This document shows positions 7,662 through 14,752 of a DNA stretch of 14,752 nucleotides, piece after piece. The position numbers were made by a program, and so were the translations under genes. The stretch is from Saprospiraceae bacterium UBA7687. GTDB lineage: Bacteria; Bacteroidota; Bacteroidia; Chitinophagales; Saprospiraceae. The stretch lies in assembly GCA_002482845.1 (NCBI GenBank), contig DLGT01000047.1, positions 1-14,752 of the forward strand. The letters are read 5' to 3'. The notes under the pieces were generated by a model that was not told the origin of the DNA, made no database searches, and saw only the letters and a program-made list of their open reading frames with translations. Each line of letters begins with the position of its first letter. The first letter of the stretch is position 1.

Positions 7662-7945
7662 AGCTATGAATTTTTTGGGGTTATATAATTGATTTTAAGT
7701 AATGATGATAAAGGTAAATTTATTTTTTTAATAGAAGCTTGTTTTTTATAAAATTATGAACAAGTGTCGTGTCGGGGACTACATTCCAGAGTTGGTCGCT
7801 TCTTATTATTCAAATTTTCATTTATTAAATTTGATAAAAAAATAAAATATTAAGTAAAAACTTTAAATCATTTACCACTGCAACTTTTGTTACTGACTCA
7901 TCTTTCCCTACCACCTACCTTTGTGTTATCAAATAAAATTTTAAA
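7662..7945. other. divergent intergenic region between the T9SS cargo gene and peroxiredoxin
   Basis: This AT-rich gap serves two divergent starts. On the minus strand TACCTTTA (7709-7716 complement) is a one-mismatch -7 element for the T9SS cargo gene. A relatively GC-rich block lies at 7765-7800, and an 8-base perfect inverted repeat, TCAAATTT (7810-7817) with AAATTTGA (7827-7834), sits about 80 bases before the peroxiredoxin -7 element. No gene is seen. Confidence 0.5.
7916..7923 (+). promoter_or_regulatory. -7 element of the peroxiredoxin promoter
   Basis: TACCTTTG is a perfect TAnnTTTG match, 22 bases before the ATG at 7946. The -33 element is not clear: a TTTTG at 7885-7889 is 26 bases away, longer than the usual spacing. 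Confidence 0.6.
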
Positions 7946-8671
7946 ATGGATATTCAAGAAAATAACAACAAACAAGTTTTTTCAATGCCTAGAATAGGTG
8001 AAAAAGCACCTGAATTTAAAGCTGTAACCACACAAGGTGACATCAATTTTCCTTCTGATTATAAAGGGAGTTGGGTGATTTTATTTAGTCATCCAGCAGA
8101 CTTTACACCAGTTTGTACATCAGAGTTTATGACTTTTGCTTCCATGGAGCAACAATTTAACGATGCAAATTGTAAGTTAGTAGGATTGTCAGTGGATGGT
8201 CTTTATTCCCACATCGCATGGTTACGTACGATCAAGGAAAAGATCGAATATAAAGGGATGAAAAACATTGAAGTTACATTTCCTTTGATAGAAGATATCA
8301 CTATGGAAGTCGCTACGAAGTATGGAATGATGATGCCTGGTGAAAGCAATACGAAGGCTGTTCGTGCTGTTTTTGTTGTTGACCCACAAGGGATTATAAG
8401 GACAATCATATATTATCCTTTGAGTCTTGGTCGAAATTTTGACGAGTTGTACAGAGTAATTCTTGCATTACAAACTGCGGATGCATTTTCTGTAGCTACA
8501 CCAGCTGACTGGAGACCGGGTGATGAAGTGATCGTGCCTACAGCAGGATCTTGTGGAGTGGCAAAGGAGCGTATGGAAAGTCAAGATGAAACCACACAAT
8601 GTTATGACTGGTTTTTCTGTACTAAAAAACTAGATAAGGAAACAGTCATGAGTAGAATCATAAAAAGTTAG
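7946..8671 (+). CDS. peroxiredoxin, Prx6 subfamily with extra C-terminal cysteines (archaeal-type)
   Basis: This thiol peroxidase reduces hydrogen peroxide and organic hydroperoxides in the cytoplasm. The active-site loop HPADFTPVCTSEF (49-61) has the conserved Pro50, Thr54 and peroxidatic Cys57; the conserved Arg is Arg140. The C-terminal segment ATPADWRPGDEVIVP (184-198) is the Prx6 signature. At 241 residues it has the longer Prx6 tail. Cys219 and Cys225, six residues apart in TTQCYDWFFCTKK, match the pair used by the archaeal enzymes of the Aeropyrum pernix type, so resolution by a C-terminal cysteine is likely (inference), rather than a pure 1-Cys mechanism. Cys76 and Cys203 are additional. 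The ATG at 7946 sits 22 bases after a good -7 element and the gene ends in its own terminator, so it is probably monocistronic. Confidence 0.94.
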   Translation: MDIQENNNKQVFSMPRIGEKAPEFKAVTTQGDINFPSDYKGSWVILFSHPADFTPVCTSEFMTFASMEQQFNDANCKLVGLSVDGLYSHIAWLRTIKEKIEYKGMKNIEVTFPLIEDITMEVATKYGMMMPGESNTKAVRAVFVVDPQGIIRTIIYYPLSLGRNFDELYRVILALQTADAFSVATPADWRPGDEVIVPTAGSCGVAKERMESQDETTQCYDWFFCTKKLDKETVMSRIIKS

Positions 8672-8690
8672 ATTGTTGTATATATTTTGT

Positions 8691-8756
8691 GCACTGGACT
8701 TTCTTGGAGATTTATTTTACACCAGAATAATTTCAAGAAAAGTTCAGTGCTTTTTT
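8691..8756 (+). terminator. intrinsic terminator of the peroxiredoxin gene
   Basis: GCACTGGACTTTCTTG (8691-8706) pairs with CAAGAAAAGTTCAGTGC (8734-8750) with one G-U pair and one bulge. The loop is long (27 bases) and TTTTTT (8751-8756) follows. Confidence 0.85.
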
Positions 8757-9068
8757 ATTAAACTAGGATCGATTTTACACTAAAACTATGCTATCTTTAT
8801 ACGTAGCATGATCTTTAGAAAGCTATTGTTAAGTCTACTCCGAAAAGTCCATAATTTAAAATGTAGAAAATATTTATTTCTACTGCATTGATAATCAAAC
8901 TTACCCCTTTAGGGGCAGGGGTATTTCCCTTTAGGGTCAGGGTGAAAAATGTTTGATTATCGCTTCATTTTTTGTTTTCGGAGAGGATTCATTGTTTAAT
9001 TTTTTTGGAAAAATGAATACTTCCCACATCGATTATTAACGAAAAATGTAATGTTCCTTTTTAATAAG
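8757..9068. other. 312-base gene-free gap between two converging genes
   Basis: No open frame of note lies here on either strand. It holds a weak hairpin ATGCTA (8788-8793) with TAGCAT (8804-8809), then the branched inverted-repeat structure at 8838-8983. Beyond that is an AT-rich stretch in which I see no clear terminator for the minus-strand thioredoxin gene. Confidence 0.6.
8838..8983. repeat. nested inverted repeats with CCCTTTAGGG tandem core
   Basis: An outer pair, CTCCGAAAA (8838-8846) and TTTTCGGAG (8975-8983), encloses two hairpins. The first is GTAGAAA (8863-8869) with TTTCTAC (8877-8883). The second is a perfect 11-base arm GATAATCAAAC (8890-8900) with GTTTGATTATC (8951-8961). Inside the latter are two tandem units of about 22 bases (8904-8926 and 8927-8947), each built as CCC(C)TTTA(G)GGG followed by CAGGG(G)T. 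The result is a three-way-junction shape in a gene-free gap. It may be a palindromic repeat element, a structured RNA or a mobile-element remnant. Confidence 0.65.
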
Positions 9069-10220
9069 TTACTTCTTAATTGACTCATTTGATATTTCAT
9101 CGAGCAAAGGGACAAAAACCAATCCTGATTTTTTAGCTAAGTTTTTTGCTTGAGTCAAGCTTTTATCAGCTTCAGCTTTTTTTTGTTGATTATGGTGAAT
9201 AATACTGATAATGTCATGGTACCGGTAGTCTTCGTTAAGACCTTTTTTTGTTGACAATGCTTGGGCAACATTTGGTATGAGCGTTTCATAACTCTTGGCT
9301 TTTACCACTTCTTTAAATGCTTGATAAAGAAGCGCCATATCTGCTGTTTCGGGATATTGAGTCAGTAAATCTTTAGCAGTTAGGTATAGACTTTCTGGAT
9401 TACTCATACCAATTTGTTTTCTAACATTCAGTTCTCGATAGGCCATGATGTAGGTCAACACTTTTTCTTGTTTTATACCTGTAAGTTGAGTAAGATTTGG
9501 ACAACCTGCTTTAATTTTATCATCGTTTTGGAAGTTTTTGTCGCTTGTCAAAAAACTTACCATTAGATTTTCGGCTAGTGATTGGTCCGTTTTGTCATTG
9601 ATTTTGATGTATGCTTCTTGGAATATCGGGAATTCAATTGCCGAATTATATTTAGTTAAAATTGGTTTGGCAAAAGGTTGACCTTTTTTTGCGATGATGT
9701 TTAAATATCCATTTCTTGCTGTCAGTGACATAGGGCTGATGGCTTGAGAGATTTCATTTAAAAACTGTTCTTCATTAAACTTTTCACCTTTTTTAACCAC
9801 AAATTCTTTATTGTACACACTCTTAAGGTTTTGAAGAGCTATTGCTTTTTCTTTCAAATATTTGGCTTTTTTATATCCGCTCAATCTCTCTACGACTTCC
9901 CCTGATTTGTTTAGAAACAATAAGGTGGGAAAAGATTTAATATCATATTGTTTTAAAAATGTCTTGTTGCCTTTTTCATTTATTTTTAGGTTTACAAAGT
10001 TCGCATTGTAATAATTTATGAGGCTTGTATCTGCATTCATTTCTTTTTCCATGAGCTTGCAAGGTCCACACCAATCTGCCATGACATCTACAAAAATGAG
10101 TTTATCTTCTGAAAAAGATTCTGTTAAAGCTGGTTCTAGGCTGCTTTTGAAGTTTATAGTCTGGCCATTCAAAACATTTATGAATACCAAACTAATTACT
10201 ATATAGATAAATCTTTGCAT
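9069..10220 (-). CDS. exported thioredoxin-domain protein with long helical C-terminal region
   Basis: This is a probable periplasmic thiol-disulfide or chaperone-like protein. Residues 1-20 are a signal peptide (hydrophobic FIYIVISLVFINVL, cleavage near NGQ-T). Residues about 25-125 are a thioredoxin fold with the WCGPC active site at 50-54 (Cys51, Cys54) and the cis-proline in SFPT at Pro98. The DVMADWCGPCKLMEKE context resembles thioredoxin-like domains of DsbD-gamma type. Residues about 130-383 are helix-rich, contain only one Cys (240), and look like TPR-like or other alpha-solenoid repeats; no known domain is recognised. The total of 383 residues is far longer than a plain thioredoxin (about 105). 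The ATG at 10220 lies 23 bases after a perfect -7 element on the minus strand. It is transcribed divergently from mutS; a functional link is not implied. Confidence 0.88.
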   Translation of the reverse strand: MQRFIYIVISLVFINVLNGQTINFKSSLEPALTESFSEDKLIFVDVMADWCGPCKLMEKEMNADTSLINYYNANFVNLKINEKGNKTFLKQYDIKSFPTLLFLNKSGEVVERLSGYKKAKYLKEKAIALQNLKSVYNKEFVVKKGEKFNEEQFLNEISQAISPMSLTARNGYLNIIAKKGQPFAKPILTKYNSAIEFPIFQEAYIKINDKTDQSLAENLMVSFLTSDKNFQNDDKIKAGCPNLTQLTGIKQEKVLTYIMAYRELNVRKQIGMSNPESLYLTAKDLLTQYPETADMALLYQAFKEVVKAKSYETLIPNVAQALSTKKGLNEDYRYHDIISIIHHNQQKKAEADKSLTQAKNLAKKSGLVFVPLLDEISNESIKK

Positions 10221-10243
10221 TTTGGTCCTATTTTTTTGAACTG

Positions 10244-10251
10244 CAAAGATA
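10244..10251 (-). promoter_or_regulatory. -7 element of the thioredoxin-domain gene
   Basis: The minus-strand reading is TATCTTTG, a perfect TAnnTTTG match, ending 23 bases before the ATG at 10220. The -33 position has no good match. Confidence 0.6.
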
Positions 10252-10333
10252 GCCTACTTTTTAAAATTTTAGGTCGTGGAAACATATCTTTCGATAAACG
10301 AAATGGAATTTTATGCTTTCAACTTTAGCATTA

Positions 10334-10378
10334 TCAGGTACATTTGTATATTTTTGCCATTGTATTCATTTTACCTGA
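10334..10378 (+). promoter_or_regulatory. mutS promoter region framed by an inverted repeat
   Basis: Two perfect -7 candidates lie here: TACATTTG (10339-10346) and TATTTTTG (10349-10356). Both sit within or at the edge of an inverted repeat, TCAGGTA (10334-10340) with TACCTGA (10372-10378). The second has a TTTA about 21 bases upstream (10324-10327) as a weak -33 element and is the better promoter for mutS. Confidence 0.5.
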
Positions 10379-10393
10379 GAATTTTATCATCTT

Positions 10394-13045
10394 TTGAGCA
10401 AACAAACCATTACATCTACGGACGAAATGAGCAAAGTGACTCCACTTATGGCTCAATATTTTAAACTAAAGGCCAAACATCCTGATGCTATTTTATTGTA
10501 CAGGGTAGGGGACTTTTATGAAACCTTTGCACAAGATGCCATTACTGTGGCAGATATTTTGGGCATTGTGCTTACAAAAAGAAATAATGGTGGCGACGAT
10601 ATAGAATTGGCTGGTTTCCCATATCATTCCTTAGATGTTTATTTACCTAAGCTGGTCAGGGCAGGGTATAGGGTAGCTATATGCGAACAACTAGAAAAAC
10701 CCAGTAAAGAAAAAAAGATTGTAGATCGCGGTGTTACAGATGTCGTTACTCCAGGTGTTACTATCGATGATACCATCTTAGATCGCAAATCCAATAATTA
10801 TCTAGCAGCCATCCACTTTACACCCAAAAATGAGTTTGGTGTCGCATTTCTAGATATTTCAACAGGTGAGTTTTTAGTATCTGAGGGTAATGCTGCCACT
10901 ATCGAAAAATTGATTGATGGATTCGGACCTTCAGAAATCATTTTTTCTAAGGCTTTTAATAAAGATTATAACCGTACTTTTGGAGACAGGTATTATTTCT
11001 ATGGGGTAGAAGAATGGGTTTTTACACACGATTACGCTAGAGAAAAACTACTTGACAAGTTTGCAGTCACAAATTTAAAGGGATTCGGTATTGAAGAATT
11101 TCCACTTGCCCAAGTTGCAGGAGGAGCTATTCTACATTATTTGGCTTCGACTCAGAATGACAAATTAAACCACATTTCGGGCATCACACGTATCCAATCA
11201 GAAAATTTTGTTTGGTTAGATCGGTTTACAGTCCGCAATCTTGAGTTGATACGTAGTTCGCATGAGACAGGTAGTTCATTGGCACAAGTTATGGACAAAA
11301 CCGTCTCTCCAATGGGTGCTAGGTTGCTCAAAAACTGGATACTATTGCCACTTCTATCGATAGAAAAAATTCAGGCTCGGTTAGATATGGTCAGTTATTT
11401 TGTAGAGAAATATTATGACCAAGAATCATTGTCAGCACTTATCAAACAAATAGGAGATATCGAGCGTATTGCGTCCAAGCTTGCTATGGAAAAAATATCT
11501 CCACGTGAATTGTTGCAATTGCGCAAATCGCTAGAGTTGCTTCCTGACATTGTTTTGATATTAAAATCAAGCAATAATGAAGCTTTGGGCATCTTGGCAG
11601 ACAAACTCATTCTTTGCCAAAAGCTTAAGGAAGAAATCAAACGTACTCTCTCTGACGAACCACCTTCCATGGTTAGCAAGGGAAATGTCATTAAAGAAGG
11701 TTGTAATGAACAGCTAGACGATCTGCGCAATGTCATCAGAAATAGTAAGGAATTATTACTAGAGATTCAGCAAACAGAAGCGGAACGAACAGGTATTACA
11801 AGTCTTAAAATTGGTTTTAATAATGTATTTGGGTATTATCTTGAGGTCACTAATAGATACAAAGATCATGACAGAATTCCAGATACTTGGATACGAAAAC
11901 AGACTTTGGCCAATGCAGAAAGATACATCTCTGAAGACCTTAAGGTATTAGAAACAAAAATCTTGACGGCTGAAGAAAAAATAGCCGAACTAGAAGAGCG
12001 ACTCTACCATGAATTGGTCATCACAGCGGCAGGATATTTGGATGCTATCCAGCAAAATGCAAAAAATATAGCTATTATAGACTGTATTTTGTCATTTGCC
12101 CACATTGCTACCAAGTATAATTATTGTAGACCTGATGTCAATGAATCTTACCGAATAGATATTAAAAATGCTCGTCATCCAGTTATAGAAAGACAGCTCA
12201 CTCTAGGACAAGCATATGTTCCGAATGATATCACACTGGACAATGATGACACACAAATCATGATGATCACAGGTCCCAATATGTCAGGTAAATCAGCAGT
12301 ATTAAGACAAACAGCCTTAATAGCTTTGATGGCCCAGATGGGATCTTACGTACCTGCATCAAGTGCAGAGATAGGACTTGTCGACAAGATATTTACTAGG
12401 GTAGGAGCGAGTGACAATATCAGTAGTGGCGAATCTACCTTTATGCTCGAGATGAATGAGACAGCTAGCATCATGAATAATATCTCCAAAAGAAGCCTTA
12501 TACTGTTAGATGAGATAGGTCGAGGCACGTCTACTTATGATGGTATTTCTATTGCATGGTCTCTGGCAGAATTTCTTCATAATGGCAAAGTGCAACCTAA
12601 AACCCTATTTGCCACCCATTATCATGAACTCAACGAATTAGCAGATAAATATTCTCGAATCAAAAACTATAACGTAGCTACCAGAGAAATCGGAAATAAA
12701 GTCATCTTTTTGCGCAAATTGACTGAAGGTGGTTGTGAGCATAGTTTTGGTATTCATGTAGCCGCCATGGCAGGAATGCCAAGAGATATCATCAATCGTG
12801 CTATGGAAATTTTGCAAGATTTAGAATCCAAATCCATAGAAGGCAATGACGGTAGCAACAAAAATGATACGCGTCAAAATGCAAAAAATATTGTGCCCAA
12901 TAATTTCCAATTGAGTCTATTTGAGACGTCAGACCCGATAGCAGGAGAATTAAAAAATAATATCAAAACCTTAGATCTAAACACTATGACACCGATTGAG
13001 TGTATGTTGAAATTACATGAATTGAAAAAATTGGTGGATGGTTGA
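10394..13045 (+). CDS. mutS: DNA mismatch repair protein MutS
   Basis: MutS recognises base mismatches and small loops and, with MutL, starts methyl-independent repair. The mismatch-wedge motif F-x-E is in VGDFYETF (Phe41, Glu43 counted from 10394). The connector, core and clamp domains run to about 600. The ATPase has Walker A GPNMSGKS (627-634), the family signature with SSGESTFMLEMNETA (677-691), and Walker B LLDEIGRGTSTYDG (704-717). The C-terminal QLSLF (839-843) matches the beta-clamp-binding consensus. At 883 residues it is a full-length MutS1, not MutS2 (no Smr domain). The TTG at 10394 is the only upstream start after a TGA at 10376-10378. The ATG at 10427, giving 872 residues and the common opening MSKVTPLM, is an equally good start. 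MutL is not nearby. Confidence 0.96.
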   Translation: MSKQTITSTDEMSKVTPLMAQYFKLKAKHPDAILLYRVGDFYETFAQDAITVADILGIVLTKRNNGGDDIELAGFPYHSLDVYLPKLVRAGYRVAICEQLEKPSKEKKIVDRGVTDVVTPGVTIDDTILDRKSNNYLAAIHFTPKNEFGVAFLDISTGEFLVSEGNAATIEKLIDGFGPSEIIFSKAFNKDYNRTFGDRYYFYGVEEWVFTHDYAREKLLDKFAVTNLKGFGIEEFPLAQVAGGAILHYLASTQNDKLNHISGITRIQSENFVWLDRFTVRNLELIRSSHETGSSLAQVMDKTVSPMGARLLKNWILLPLLSIEKIQARLDMVSYFVEKYYDQESLSALIKQIGDIERIASKLAMEKISPRELLQLRKSLELLPDIVLILKSSNNEALGILADKLILCQKLKEEIKRTLSDEPPSMVSKGNVIKEGCNEQLDDLRNVIRNSKELLLEIQQTEAERTGITSLKIGFNNVFGYYLEVTNRYKDHDRIPDTWIRKQTLANAERYISEDLKVLETKILTAEEKIAELEERLYHELVITAAGYLDAIQQNAKNIAIIDCILSFAHIATKYNYCRPDVNESYRIDIKNARHPVIERQLTLGQAYVPNDITLDNDDTQIMMITGPNMSGKSAVLRQTALIALMAQMGSYVPASSAEIGLVDKIFTRVGASDNISSGESTFMLEMNETASIMNNISKRSLILLDEIGRGTSTYDGISIAWSLAEFLHNGKVQPKTLFATHYHELNELADKYSRIKNYNVATREIGNKVIFLRKLTEGGCEHSFGIHVAAMAGMPRDIINRAMEILQDLESKSIEGNDGSNKNDTRQNAKNIVPNNFQLSLFETSDPIAGELKNNIKTLDLNTMTPIECMLKLHELKKLVDG

Positions 13046-13174
13046 TGTTGTAAATGGCATCACCAAATGCTGCAGTAAATCATTAGATTCAAAACTTTTT
13101 TTACGAATAAATGAAACTTTGTTTTAAATATTAGTCTTATAAAGATCATAACACCTAATAAAATATCATTCATT

Positions 13175-14632
13175 ATGAAAATACAAGAAATATTATACAT
13201 TGTAGGTATATCTATTTTACTCGCTTCTTGCGCAAGAAATCCTGTAACGGGCAAGAGAGAATTATCACTCATGTCAGAAAGTCAAGAAATAGCCATGGGC
13301 AAGGAGTACGATCCATCTATTGTAGCCGAGTATGGCGTATATGAAAACCCCAAAATGCAAGCCTTCATTACGGAGAAAGGCAAACAAATGGCTGCCATAT
13401 CTCACAGACCTAACTTGCCTTATAGTTTTAAAATATTAGATTCTCCTGTGGTAAATGCATTTGCAGTACCGGGTGGTTATGTATATTTTACAAGAGGGAT
13501 TATGTGTCATTTTAATAATGAAGCAGAGTTTGCAGGTGTTTTAGGTCACGAGATAGGACACATCACAGCGAAACATAGTGCACGTCAACAACGTGATCAG
13601 ATCCTAGGTCAGATAGCACTTATGGGTGGAATCATTTTCTCTGAGAAGTTTAGAGAATTTGCAGATGTTGCACAGCAAGGGGTAGGCCTTCTTTTCCTTA
13701 AAAACAGTAGGGATCATGAGACAGAGTCAGATAAGTTGGGTGTTGAATACTCCACAAAGATTGGATATGATGCAAACCAAATGGCTGGATTTTTCAAGAC
13801 CCTTAAAAAATTAGGTGGTTCTGATGGTGCAATACCTACATTTTTATCTACACACCCTGATCCAGGTGATAGATTTAATAATGTGGGTAAACTTGCTACA
13901 GAAGCACAAAAAGGATTGGACCCAGCTACCTTAAAGATAAATAGAAATAACTATCTAAAAATGATAGATGGTATTATATATGGTGAAGACCCTAAAGCTG
14001 GATATGTAGAAGCAAATGTATTTTACCACCCGGAATTGAAATTTCAATTCCCAATACCTTCGGGTTGGAAAGCAGTAAACTCACCGGCACAAGTGCAAAT
14101 GGCACCAGCAGATGGTAAGGCGCTTATGGCAATGTCACTAGCAGAAGGAGCTTCATTAAGTGCGGCAAAGGATCAAGTCATTAAAGAAAACGGGCTTACA
14201 GTATTAGAATCGACCAATATTACTGTAAATGGCCTACCTGCCATTGCCATGTTATCAGATATCGTACAAGCAGCAGAGGCAGGACAACAGCAGACTGAAC
14301 CACTCAAAGTCCTAACCTATCTGATAGAATACAATAAAATGATTTATAAATTTCATGGATTGAGTTTAAAAGCTGATTTTAATACTTATTATAGCAGTTT
14401 CCAGAATACCATGAAAAACTTTAAAGTATTGACCGATCAAGCTAAGATTAATAAACAGCCGACCTTGATCAAAATAGTAGAAGTAAAAAAGAAGTCATCT
14501 TTACAGCAAATACTTAATGATTATAAAATGCCTTCTGCCAAACAAAATGAGTTGGCCATACTTAATGGATTGGAACTCAATGCAATGGTAGAAACGGGCA
14601 CGCTTGTAAAAGTGTTTGGTGGACAATTTTGA
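13175..14632 (+). CDS. M48 family zinc metalloprotease lipoprotein with LysM-like C-terminus
   Basis: This is an envelope protease of the BepA/LoiP (YggG) kind, likely anchored in a membrane and involved in outer-membrane protein quality control. A lipoprotein signal with lipobox LLASC places the lipidated Cys at residue 19, followed by ARNPVTGKREL, a typical M48 lipoprotein opening. The zinc site is HEIGH (125-129), with Glu184 in HETESDKLG as third ligand and His227 in STHPDP as the conserved extra His near the active site. Residues about 270-420 are a beta-rich region of unknown fold (FQFPIPSGW). Residues about 433-482 (VEVKKKSSLQQILNDY and following, ending LVKVFGG) resemble a LysM-like unit. 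The 485 residues are in the range of Bacteroidota homologues with this extra C-terminal part. The ATG at 13175 is the start that gives the lipoprotein signal. No good promoter or strong terminator is seen around it. Confidence 0.93.
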   Translation: MKIQEILYIVGISILLASCARNPVTGKRELSLMSESQEIAMGKEYDPSIVAEYGVYENPKMQAFITEKGKQMAAISHRPNLPYSFKILDSPVVNAFAVPGGYVYFTRGIMCHFNNEAEFAGVLGHEIGHITAKHSARQQRDQILGQIALMGGIIFSEKFREFADVAQQGVGLLFLKNSRDHETESDKLGVEYSTKIGYDANQMAGFFKTLKKLGGSDGAIPTFLSTHPDPGDRFNNVGKLATEAQKGLDPATLKINRNNYLKMIDGIIYGEDPKAGYVEANVFYHPELKFQFPIPSGWKAVNSPAQVQMAPADGKALMAMSLAEGASLSAAKDQVIKENGLTVLESTNITVNGLPAIAMLSDIVQAAEAGQQQTEPLKVLTYLIEYNKMIYKFHGLSLKADFNTYYSSFQNTMKNFKVLTDQAKINKQPTLIKIVEVKKKSSLQQILNDYKMPSAKQNELAILNGLELNAMVETGTLVKVFGGQF

Positions 14633-14661
14633 AAAAAAAAGTAATTTTTGTGCTTTAAAAA

Positions 14662-14694
14662 TTTGGTCAAATAAAAAATAAGAACGTATCTTTG
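14662..14694 (+). promoter_or_regulatory. promoter of the tRNA gene at the window edge
   Basis: TTTG (14662-14665), a 21-base spacer and TATCTTTG (14687-14694) form the best -33/-7 pair in the window. The tRNA begins 37 bases after the -7 element. Confidence 0.75.
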
Positions 14695-14730
14695 CGTCGC
14701 TTTTGGAAAAGTCCAGTAATAAAGCACCAT

Positions 14731-14752
14731 GCGAAAGTAGCTCAGCTGGTAG
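14731..14752 (+). tRNA. 5' end of a tRNA gene, cut by the window edge (possibly tRNA-Gly)
   Basis: GCGAAAGTAGCTCAGCTGGT then AG is the acceptor 5' strand, the invariant T8-A9 dinucleotide region and the start of the D-arm (AGCTCAGCTGGTAG). The GCGAAAG acceptor is consistent with a tRNA-Gly of this phylum, but the anticodon lies outside the window, so the identity is an inference. Confidence 0.85.

Noticed and set aside
8904..8947. Tandem CCCTTTAGGG units as a CRISPR array
   Set aside because: There are only two degenerate units, with no spacers between them and no cas genes; they sit inside a hairpin.
10276..10464. 62-codon plus-strand frame between the thioredoxin gene and mutS
   Set aside because: It overlaps the mutS start in another frame and covers its promoter region. 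The composition is AT-driven (Phe, Tyr, Ile) and no family is recognised.
11413..11736. 107-codon minus-strand open frame within mutS
   Set aside because: It lies fully inside the conserved MutS core domain on the opposite strand, with Ser/Leu-rich shadow composition and no promoter.
13060..13272. 70-codon minus-strand frame overlapping the start of the M48 protease
   Set aside because: It is antisense to the lipoprotein signal of a well-supported gene and spans its upstream gap; no homology or promoter is visible.
550..14632. A linked operon or defence island across the window
   Set aside because: Strands alternate, most genes have their own promoter or terminator, and all recognised products are housekeeping or envelope functions.
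14633..14660. A-run and T-run after the M48 gene as an intrinsic terminator
   Set aside because: Only a weak A/T stem can form and there is no GC-containing hairpin before a T-tract.

Overview
The window reads as a core-genome stretch of a low-GC member of the Bacteroidota. Three signs point there. The 767-residue protein on the minus strand ends in a type IX secretion (T9SS) type A sorting domain. Bacteroidota-type -7 promoter elements (TAnnTTTG) lie shortly upstream of several genes. Shine-Dalgarno sequences are mostly absent. The mix of a GPNMSGKS-type MutS, a T9SS cargo with a SprB-like repeat and an exported thioredoxin would suit a Saprospiria- or Cytophagia-like lineage, but I cannot fix the genus.

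Layout, left to right. Bases 1-131 hold only a doubtful tail of an upstream gene. Bases 133-312 form a long imperfect palindrome with two internal hairpins, a branched repeat-like element. A fatty acid desaturase follows (550-1569, +). A short gap with a good promoter leads to a TTG-started DEAD-box RNA helicase with a GRD-repeat linker and a DbpA-type RNA-binding domain (1629-3428, +). The ribosome-associated GTPase typA comes next (3497-5263, +), with a hairpin in its leader. A bidirectional-looking terminator separates typA from a converging Cys-rich T9SS cargo gene (5358-7661, -). Divergent from it is a Prx6-type peroxiredoxin (7946-8671, +) ending in a strong terminator. A 312-base gap carries a second branched inverted-repeat structure. 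Then comes an exported thioredoxin-domain protein (9069-10220, -), divergent from mutS (10394-13045, +). The window ends with an M48 metalloprotease lipoprotein (13175-14632, +) and, after a textbook promoter, the first 22 bases of a tRNA gene.

Functionally the genes do not form one dedicated pathway. The helicase and TypA pair fits ribosome assembly and cold or stress adaptation, and the desaturase (membrane fluidity) would fit the same cold-response theme. Peroxiredoxin, the exported thioredoxin-like protein, MutS and the M48 protease are maintenance functions against oxidative, envelope and DNA damage. I found no CRISPR array, transposase, phage gene, toxin-antitoxin pair or recognisable defence system. 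The most unusual signals are non-coding: two unrelated multi-branched inverted-repeat elements, and a pair of hairpins with shared ATCAGGT-type arms upstream of typA and mutS.
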